This document shows, piece after piece, positions 5,844 to 10,262 of a stretch of 10,262 bases of DNA. Origin of the DNA: Candidatus Woesearchaeota archaeon (GTDB taxonomy: Archaea; Nanobdellota; Nanobdellia; Woesearchaeales; WJKV01); assembly GCA_019323495.1 (NCBI GenBank), contig JAHWHE010000028.1, positions 1 to 10,262 of the forward strand, in the 5' to 3' direction. Each line of letters begins with the position of its first letter. Position 1 is the stretch's first letter. A program made the translations under genes and the position numbers. Under the pieces are notes generated by a model. That model was given only the letters and a program-made list of their open reading frames with translations. It was not told the DNA's origin and ran no database searches.

Positions 5844-6593
5844 TTGCAACAAATTAATTTATTGAAAGCTCGTGAAAACGATGATTCTAGAAGAATGCAA
5901 ATGATCAAGGTATTTTTGGATTCTCCTTTATTGAACACGGGCACGAGTGGAGGATTGGATTCATACGATTGGACAATTGAACTGCCTGTAATAGGAAGTG
6001 AATTCAGGGTAAGGGTCGATGCCAAGGGTCAAATCAGAAGCCCAGGAGCAGATTTTTACATACTCTGGCACGAATACAATGGAGGCTCTGACAATAAAAA
6101 GAGAGATGTGTTAAGAAGAATCGAGGAATACCCTGCAATGAGATTCACGACATATTTCAAATCGCATCCGATTACGCTTGCTTATTTAATCGGTGCGACG
6201 CAAGGGCTGGGTGCAGCCATACCTGAAGAAAGAATAAACCCCTTTGCAGCAAAAGAAAAAGACATGAGAATCCCGGAAAAGGATCTCGAGCTCGCTCTTT
6301 TGAGCGGCGCATTGTTCAGCACAATGACAGAAGATGAGATGCACGAGCTCTTTGGCCAGCTTGAGCAGCTGATGCGCTTCGGAGGAGGCGGTTTCAGGGC
6401 GGGCGCATTGAACAAGTACATTAGCAGATTTGACGGCAGCATGAATCATCAAAAACCAAAGGTTTCTTCTATTTTAGGGGGGAAGATGACGCACGAAGAA
6501 ATAATACAGAGTCCAAGATACAAGTTGTATGAGGACGAATTATTCAAGAAAGTTATACATTATCTTGATTTAAATCTTAGACAGGAGGGATGA
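5844..6593 (+). CDS. Hypothetical protein, first of a tandem paralogous pair
   Basis: A 249-aa soluble protein that I do not recognise; it has no signal peptide, membrane segment or cysteine. It is homologous to the product of the next gene. Both contain an F-x-x-HP-x3-AY-x2-G block (from residue 105, with His108-Pro109 and Ala113-Tyr114), a SGALF block (154-158) preceded by acidic and charged helix, and a C-terminal LYE-x-ELF-x3-I-HY block (228-240). A Gly-rich turn, GGGG (180-183), follows the middle helix. The start is uncertain: TTG 5844 follows a G-rich ribosome-binding sequence, while ATG 5895 would give a protein 17 residues shorter. The stop overlaps the next gene's region by ATGA. 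Divergence from the hydrogenase operon across about 107 bp suggests possible co-regulation but proves no shared role. Confidence 0.75.
   Translation: MQQINLLKARENDDSRRMQMIKVFLDSPLLNTGTSGGLDSYDWTIELPVIGSEFRVRVDAKGQIRSPGADFYILWHEYNGGSDNKKRDVLRRIEEYPAMRFTTYFKSHPITLAYLIGATQGLGAAIPEERINPFAAKEKDMRIPEKDLELALLSGALFSTMTEDEMHELFGQLEQLMRFGGGGFRAGALNKYISRFDGSMNHQKPKVSSILGGKMTHEEIIQSPRYKLYEDELFKKVIHYLDLNLRQEG
6583..6589 (+). promoter_or_regulatory. Shine-Dalgarno deciding the second paralogue's start
   Basis: AGGAGGG abuts an ATG at 6590 with no spacing but stands six nt before the in-frame ATG at 6596, so 6596 is the better start. Confidence 0.65.
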
Positions 6594-6595
6594 AA

Positions 6596-7468
6596 ATGAC
6601 TAGAGCAACAGAAGAATTGAGAGAAAAACATGAAAATTATAAGATTTTTTTGAATAGCGGGGGTTTAGACATCAAAGTTGATCACGATTCAGATCCAAAA
6701 AAAGTAATTCTTCTATTTCCTATGCTGGGAGAAGTAGTATTAGGTGCTTGCGAAGGACTTTTGTCAGGATTCTTAGGATCTTTCCATGCAGAAAGAGGTG
6801 TGGCAAGATGGGGTTTTTCCAGTATGCAGGATTCGATTATACAAGAGTGGGAAAGCAGAGAAGACGAATCCCTCAAGCCGAGCGTTGTTGCAGATTTATT
6901 TATGGCGCATCCAGAATGCCAGGCCTATGTATTTGGGCGAAGGAGAGGGATAGATGAATTATACAAATGCGAAGATCCAAGACATCCTATAACAGGCCAG
7001 AAATTGGACGATCATCAGCTTGCAATCCCGCAGATCAGCGGCGCGCTTTTCCATGGCTTGGATGATATGCAAATGAAGTATTTATGCCAAGATTTAATGA
7101 TGGCGATGTTTAAGCCAATCCCTGTCATTGATTCTGATAAAACCTTGAGTTTTGTGGATCTTACAGCAGTGATCTTTGGAGCTGCGACACAACACGGACA
7201 ACTTTATCACCTTTTGGATGCGAGAGTAACCATACCGAAATACAAGCAGGAAACTATAGACAATGCATTAAAAGCAAAACCAACAGAACATCCTTTATAC
7301 GAGCTGTATGAATCAGCATTGTTTGCTAGAATCTCGCATTACATGGGCGAACCGTTTGATCTCGATCCGAACATGATGTTCTGGCCATTGCCTCATGTGT
7401 TTAAGCAGAAATTAGAGATCATCGAGCGTTTGAAGAAAGAAGCAAAAGGCGAAGAGAGTAGAGAGTAA
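6596..7468 (+). CDS. Hypothetical protein, second of a tandem paralogous pair
   Basis: A 290-aa soluble protein of unknown function and the longer paralogue of the preceding gene product. Shared blocks are LFMAHPECQAYVFG (101-114), PQISGALF (145-152) and LYELYESALFARISHY (234-249). It differs by having cysteines (52, 108, 125, 164), an extra middle segment around 178-200, and a C-terminal extension after the shared region that ends in a charged Lys/Glu-rich helix. No catalytic motif or cofactor-binding pattern stands out. The start at 6596 is set by the Shine-Dalgarno at 6583-6589. The two genes are almost certainly one operon and may act as a heteromer, as tandem paralogues often do; that is inference. 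A T-rich tract after the stop ends the unit. Confidence 0.8.
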   Translation: MTRATEELREKHENYKIFLNSGGLDIKVDHDSDPKKVILLFPMLGEVVLGACEGLLSGFLGSFHAERGVARWGFSSMQDSIIQEWESREDESLKPSVVADLFMAHPECQAYVFGRRRGIDELYKCEDPRHPITGQKLDDHQLAIPQISGALFHGLDDMQMKYLCQDLMMAMFKPIPVIDSDKTLSFVDLTAVIFGAATQHGQLYHLLDARVTIPKYKQETIDNALKAKPTEHPLYELYESALFARISHYMGEPFDLDPNMMFWPLPHVFKQKLEIIERLKKEAKGEESRE

Positions 7469-7483
7469 AAGTAAGGCTTGAAT

Positions 7484-7503
7484 CTTCTTTTTCATTATTT
7501 TTA
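7484..7503 (+). terminator. T-rich archaeal-type terminator after the paralogue pair
   Basis: The plus strand is pyrimidine- and T-rich (CTTCTTTTTCATTATTTTTA) just after the stop at 7468 and before the next promoter. Archaeal polymerases terminate on such T runs without a hairpin. Confidence 0.4.
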
Positions 7504-7509
7504 ATTACT

Positions 7510-7518
7510 TTTATATAC
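7510..7518 (+). promoter_or_regulatory. TATA box for the ZIP transporter gene
   Basis: TTTATATAC lies about 38 nt before the ATG at 7552, so a leader of roughly 11 nt is expected, carrying a short GAGG ribosome-binding sequence at 7543-7546. Confidence 0.5.
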
Positions 7519-7551
7519 TTCTTTATTGTTTGAAATTAAAAAGAGGCAAAA

Positions 7552-8298
7552 ATGTATGAAGTATGGCTGTACTCTATTGTCAGTGTCATCATAGTGAGTC
7601 TAATCTCTTTGATTGGCATTGTTGCATTCTTATTGAATAATAAAAATCTCAAAAAGATACTTTTGTTCCTGGTAAGTTTTTCAGCAGGAGGCTTATTCGG
7701 AGGCGCGTTCATCCATCTGCTTCCAGAAGCTGTTGGACAGTACGGTTTTGAAATAAAGATTGGATTATTTTTGTTGCTCGGCATATTGTTCTTCTTTGTC
7801 GTCGAGAAATTCATCCATTGGAGGCATTGTCACATTCCTACCTCGAAAGAGCATCCGCATCCTTTTGCCTACACCAATCTAGTTGGTGACGGCGTTCATA
7901 ATCTGATTGATGGCCTGGTGATAGGAGGAAGCTATCTGGTAAGCATTCCATTAGGCATATCTACAACAATCGCAGTCCTTCTGCACGAGATTCCCCAGGA
8001 GATAGGAGATTTCGGCGTCCTTGTCCACGGAGGATTCACGCGAAAGAAAGCTCTTTTCTTGAATTTGATGACTGCGTTGGTTGCAGTCATAGGAGTTGTT
8101 ATTTCCCTGCTGATAGGAGTAAAATTCCAGAATTATGCGCTTTTCCTTCTTCCGTTCACAGCAGGTGGTTTCATATATATAGCGGGCTCTGACCTGATTC
8201 CAGAACTGCACAAAGAAGTAAATCCGTTACGATCATTGTTCCAGCTGATAGCAATCATTCTTGGAGCTTGCGTAATGCTTCTGCTTACTTATTTATAG
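7552..8298 (+). CDS. ZIP-family divalent metal transporter
   Basis: An integral membrane protein of 248 aa that would import zinc or another divalent cation. It has the ZIP layout: three hydrophobic helices, a cytoplasmic His-rich loop (His89 to His103, with His89, His92, His94, His101 and His103), then the metal-binding helices. HNLIDG (116-121) is the TM4 signature and HEIPQEIGDFG (145-155) the TM5 signature, supplying the transport-site His, Asn, Asp and Glu ligands. FSAGGLFGGAFIHLLPEA (43-60) matches the conserved second helix. The length is normal for short archaeal and bacterial ZIPs. It is a single-gene unit with its own TATA box. Its end overlaps the end of the convergent downstream gene by 14 bp. 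Substrate cannot be read from the sequence; nickel supply to the hydrogenase would be speculation. Confidence 0.92.
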   Translation: MYEVWLYSIVSVIIVSLISLIGIVAFLLNNKNLKKILLFLVSFSAGGLFGGAFIHLLPEAVGQYGFEIKIGLFLLLGILFFFVVEKFIHWRHCHIPTSKEHPHPFAYTNLVGDGVHNLIDGLVIGGSYLVSIPLGISTTIAVLLHEIPQEIGDFGVLVHGGFTRKKALFLNLMTALVAVIGVVISLLIGVKFQNYALFLLPFTAGGFIYIAGSDLIPELHKEVNPLRSLFQLIAIILGACVMLLLTYL

Positions 8299-8578
8299 AA
8301 AAATCAAACTTTTTTCTGATTGCGAGAACAACTAGTCCGTATTTTTCCAGTTCTTCTTTTGTATGGAATTTCTCCATGTCTTTTGTGTTGAACTTGAACA
8401 ATACTTCGCAGTCAAGTTCCCTTCCTGTCAATTCGGTTGTCCCTTGCTTTTGTTCTTGAAGAACTAGGGTGTCTCCTTCCCCGCAGTCAAAATCTGCCAG
8501 CCTAACCTCAAATCTTTTTCTTCCTTCGCTGACAGCTTCAAAGTATTCCTGCTGTACTTTCTTCTTTATCTTTGCCAT
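8285..8578 (-). CDS. DUF3850/ASCH-like small RNA-binding-fold protein
   Basis: A 97-aa protein resembling DUF3850, a branch of the ASCH/PUA-like superfamily thought to bind RNA. The diagnostic stretch is QEYFEAVSEGRKRFEVR (10-26), followed by an acidic DFDCGEGDTLVLQEQ segment (29-43), as in the family's pattern in which GD and L-x-L-x-E follow the FE(L/V)R motif. The C-terminal VVLAIRKKF would be the last strand. The role is unknown; translation- or RNA-related function is inferred from the superfamily. The start ATG at 8578 is supported by a TATA box centred 27 nt upstream (leaderless). The last 14 bp overlap the convergent ZIP gene. Confidence 0.75.
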   Translation of the reverse strand: MAKIKKKVQQEYFEAVSEGRKRFEVRLADFDCGEGDTLVLQEQKQGTTELTGRELDCEVLFKFNTKDMEKFHTKEELEKYGLVVLAIRKKFDFSINK

Positions 8579-8600
8579 TGGGTGGGCAAGATTTCTTATT

Positions 8601-8609
8601 ATTTATAAA
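8601..8609 (-). promoter_or_regulatory. TATA box for the DUF3850-like gene
   Basis: TTTATAAAT on the minus strand is centred about 27 nt before the ATG at 8578, again predicting a leaderless mRNA. Confidence 0.55.
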
Positions 8610-8616
8610 GTTTTGT

Positions 8617-8637
8617 AAGAAAGAAAAAAAGAAAAAA
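8617..8637 (-). terminator. Poly-T terminator of the exported-protein gene
   Basis: Immediately after the stop codon, the minus strand reads a long T-rich run (TTTTTTC then TTTTTTTC then TTTC), typical of intrinsic archaeal termination. It ends just before the next gene's TATA box. Confidence 0.6.
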
Positions 8638-9843
8638 TTAATTTTGTTTGTAGTGTCCTTTTCTTTTTGAAGCTCCTCTGTACAGTCTTTCTGCAGCATC
8701 GTAGAGCTTTTTTCCGCTTGTCGCTACAAAAATGCCGTGATTAGGCATTCTGCCTTGTCCGAAGTCGCAGCTGTATTCTATTCTGAAAGGACCTACGCTT
8801 GCACCGAGCAATGCCTTGAACATCTGTTCTGCGCCTTCGACTTTTGTCCATCCTGCGCCGATTGTCAGTCCAAGTTCATCAATGATTTGCTGGTTCAGGT
8901 ACACTTCTGCACTGTAGGTTACATCTCCGCCATTTGCTCTGCTTGCAAACAATCTTGCAATAAGATCTTTTGCCCAGCACTGCAGTGGAGGATTTCTGAA
9001 CATATTGATGTTGTTCCTGTCCCTTGGATCATTAACGCCGTCTACAAAACTGTTTAGACCAACAAGAGACCCTAGTGTGTAATTGCTTCCAAGGCTTACG
9101 ATTGCTTCTATGCTGTCATTTCCTCTGAAGTCGCTCTGGCCTAAAAGCCTGAAGCCAACTCCTTCTCCTCTTTTCTTTGCATAGCTGGCAAGTATTGCGC
9201 TCAATTTTCCTTTTCCTGTCTGGTCCACAACTCCTCCAAGACCAAAGAAAAGGTTTGGATTATCCAATGCAAGATGTCCTGCGCCCTGAAAACAGCTCAC
9301 TCCGTTCTTTATGAAGTAACCGATATCTGCGCGCGAATTGCTTGATGGATTTGCACCTGCATACACACGGAACAATCTAGACTTCTTCGCGCCTGCCTGG
9401 CTTTTTTCTATTGCAAGGCCCGCATTGATCATGTCTGCGATACGTCCGTCAGCTTCTCCGCCGAAAGCGTACATTGAATCATTGTCTCCGTAGAACCATC
9501 CTCCTACAGATCCATCGAATGCAGTTCCTATCTTAATTCTAGGTCTAAGACCTGCTCTTGCAGATTCGAAATCTCCTCTCTGCAGACGTTCTGCTCTTGC
9601 GAATCTGTCATTTTCATCAAGGACTAATTCAATCCTCTCTCTGTTAACATCATCACCGCTAGGATTAATGCCTGAGTAATGCTCTAATTTTGCATCAATC
9701 GTTGGATCTACAGGAGCAGCCGCCTTGATCTCTTCTTGTTTAGGAACTTCAGGTTCTTTGGCTTGCGCTGCTTTCAAAGCAGCCAATACCATTGCGCCTG
9801 CAAACGCAGCCTTCATTGTTGGGTTTTTGATTTTTCGTTTCAT
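8638..9843 (-). CDS. Exported beta-rich protein of unknown function
   Basis: A 401-aa protein with a clear Sec-type signal peptide: a basic start (MKRKIKNPTMK), a hydrophobic Ala-rich core, and a cleavage site after AQA at about residue 27. A charged linker rich in Pro, Glu and Lys and an acidic region with Arg/Glu repeats (to about 97) follow. The remainder (about 98-385) is rich in Gly, aromatic residues and alternating polar/hydrophobic short strands such as FFGLGGVVDQTGKGKLSAIL, which resemble a beta-barrel or beta-sandwich. No C-terminal membrane anchor is seen. No family is recognised. The start at 9843 is chosen because GAGGTG (9853-9858 on the minus strand) sits nine nt upstream; an in-frame GTG at 9855 falls within that motif. 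It has its own promoter and terminator, so it is probably monocistronic and well expressed. Confidence 0.8.
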   Translation of the reverse strand: MKRKIKNPTMKAAFAGAMVLAALKAAQAKEPEVPKQEEIKAAAPVDPTIDAKLEHYSGINPSGDDVNRERIELVLDENDRFARAERLQRGDFESARAGLRPRIKIGTAFDGSVGGWFYGDNDSMYAFGGEADGRIADMINAGLAIEKSQAGAKKSRLFRVYAGANPSSNSRADIGYFIKNGVSCFQGAGHLALDNPNLFFGLGGVVDQTGKGKLSAILASYAKKRGEGVGFRLLGQSDFRGNDSIEAIVSLGSNYTLGSLVGLNSFVDGVNDPRDRNNINMFRNPPLQCWAKDLIARLFASRANGGDVTYSAEVYLNQQIIDELGLTIGAGWTKVEGAEQMFKALLGASVGPFRIEYSCDFGQGRMPNHGIFVATSGKKLYDAAERLYRGASKRKGHYKQN

Positions 9844-9852
9844 TTTGGGTTT

Positions 9853-9859
9853 CACCTCT
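9853..9859 (-). promoter_or_regulatory. Shine-Dalgarno deciding the exported protein's start
   Basis: AGAGGTG on the minus strand precedes ATG 9843 by nine nt and overlaps the alternative GTG at 9855, which rules that GTG out as the likely start. Confidence 0.6.
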
Positions 9860-9897
9860 ATTTTGTGTTACTATTCAGTAGTGTATTTTATGGACCT

Positions 9898-9910
9898 AAT
9901 ATATAAATAT
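9898..9910 (-). promoter_or_regulatory. TATA region for the exported-protein gene
   Basis: An AT-only stretch containing ATATTTATATATT on the minus strand is centred about 60 nt before ATG 9843, so this mRNA would have a leader of about 33 nt with a Shine-Dalgarno, unlike the leaderless genes nearby. Confidence 0.45.
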
Positions 9911-9941
9911 TACCTAACCCTTGGGGGGGAGAAATAGTAAA

Positions 9942-9979
9942 TTTTATATAGGAAATTGCCTTTTATATAGAAAATGGCA
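9942..9979 (+). repeat. 19-bp tandem repeat over the TrmB gene promoter and start codon
   Basis: Two adjacent 19-bp copies (9942-9960 and 9961-9979), each beginning TTTTATATAG, match at 16 of 19 positions. The first copy supplies a TATA box centred about 28 nt before the ATG at 9974; the second contains the start codon. It may be a local duplication or an operator. Confidence 0.7.
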
Positions 9980-10262
9980 GTAGAAACCTTGCTTGAAGGC
10001 TTAGGCCTCACAAAGTCAGAGATCAGCGTATACTTGGCTTTATTGGAATTAGGCAGCAGCACGACAGGAAAGATAGTGGACAAGTCAGGCGCTTCTTCTT
10101 CCAAGATATACGAGATCCTGGACAAACTGATACAGAAAGGCCTTGTCAGCTATGTGCTTAAAGCAAACATCAAATATTTTGAAGCTGCGCCGCCAAAACG
10201 GATTCTTGATTATATTGAAGAGAAGAAAGCGAGCATCAGCAAGCAGGAAGAGGATGTCAAGA
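9974..10262 (+). CDS. TrmB-family transcriptional regulator, partial (N-terminal 96 residues)
   Basis: The visible part is the N-terminal winged-helix domain of a TrmB-type regulator, an archaeal family commonly controlling sugar and energy metabolism. The start MAVETLLEGLGLTKSEISVY with LALLELGSSTTGKIV is the typical first helices. SGASSSKIYEILDKLIQKG is the recognition-helix region, and LKANIKYFEAAPP is the wing. A Lys/Glu-rich helix then begins, as in the family's dimerising coiled coil, and the window ends inside it, so the effector domain is not seen. The ATG at 9974 fits a leaderless mRNA from the box at 9942-9950. It is divergent from the exported-protein gene across about 130 bp, so it may regulate that gene or itself; its own promoter holds a tandem repeat. 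Confidence 0.85.
   Translation, partial: MAVETLLEGLGLTKSEISVYLALLELGSSTTGKIVDKSGASSSKIYEILDKLIQKGLVSYVLKANIKYFEAAPPKRILDYIEEKKASISKQEEDVK

Noticed and set aside
7552..8298. Nickel permease supplying the hydrogenase
   Set aside because: The motifs are those of ZIP transporters (HNLIDG, HEIPQE); nickel transport cannot be read from the sequence and the gene is a separate unit.
8737..9057. Cysteine-rich 106-codon plus-strand frame that could look like a small metal-binding protein
   Set aside because: It is antisense to the exported-protein gene, whose signal peptide, promoter, Shine-Dalgarno and terminator all support the other strand; the cysteines come from antisense Ala and Thr codons.
1..10262. 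CRISPR arrays, tRNA or rRNA genes, insertion sequences
   Set aside because: No regularly spaced repeats beyond the single 19-bp pair, no cloverleaf-like or rRNA-like segments, and no transposase or terminal inverted repeats were seen by eye.

Overview
The window looks archaeal. Most transcription units are preceded by a TATA-like box (TTTATAAA, TTTATATA, TTTAAATA), and for five or six of them the box centre lies about 26-28 nt before the start codon, which is the geometry of leaderless archaeal mRNAs. Genes inside operons instead carry Shine-Dalgarno sequences or ATGA overlaps. The gene content (group-3-type [NiFe] hydrogenase, HypA, a TrmB-type regulator, short tightly packed AT-rich genes) also fits an archaeon. 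A DPANN lineage such as Woesearchaeota is my best guess, but it is an inference without a phylogeny.

Left half, about 1-5736: a hydrogenase island. A rightward operon encodes HypA, a HypC-HydE fusion, HydG and a HycI/HybD-type maturation peptidase. These are spaced or overlapped by +1, -11 and -4 nt. Facing it is a leftward operon for the small and large subunits of a group-3-like [NiFe] hydrogenase. The two operons converge with a 21-bp overlap of coding sequence. HydE and HydG belong to the [FeFe]-hydrogenase H-cluster pathway, while HypA, HypC and the peptidase belong to the [NiFe] pathway. Here they share one operon, and HypC and HydE share one polypeptide. No HydF, [FeFe] hydrogenase, HypB, HypD, HypE or HypF is seen in the window. 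My main hypothesis is that HydG and HydE make an Fe-CO/CN precursor that is handed to the fused HypC domain for [NiFe] site assembly. The alternative is that one maturation operon serves two hydrogenases, with the other components elsewhere.

Middle, 5844-7468: a two-gene operon divergent from the hydrogenase operon. It encodes two soluble, mutually paralogous proteins of unknown function.

Right half, 7552-10262: a ZIP-family metal transporter converging (14-bp overlap) on a small DUF3850/ASCH-like gene; a 401-aa exported protein with an N-terminal signal peptide and a beta-rich body; and, divergent from it, the start of a TrmB-type regulator whose promoter and start codon lie in a 19-bp tandem repeat. 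The window cuts the gene at its left edge (minus strand) and the TrmB gene at its right edge. There is no stretch over 300 bases without a gene. I found no tRNA, rRNA, CRISPR array or insertion sequence.
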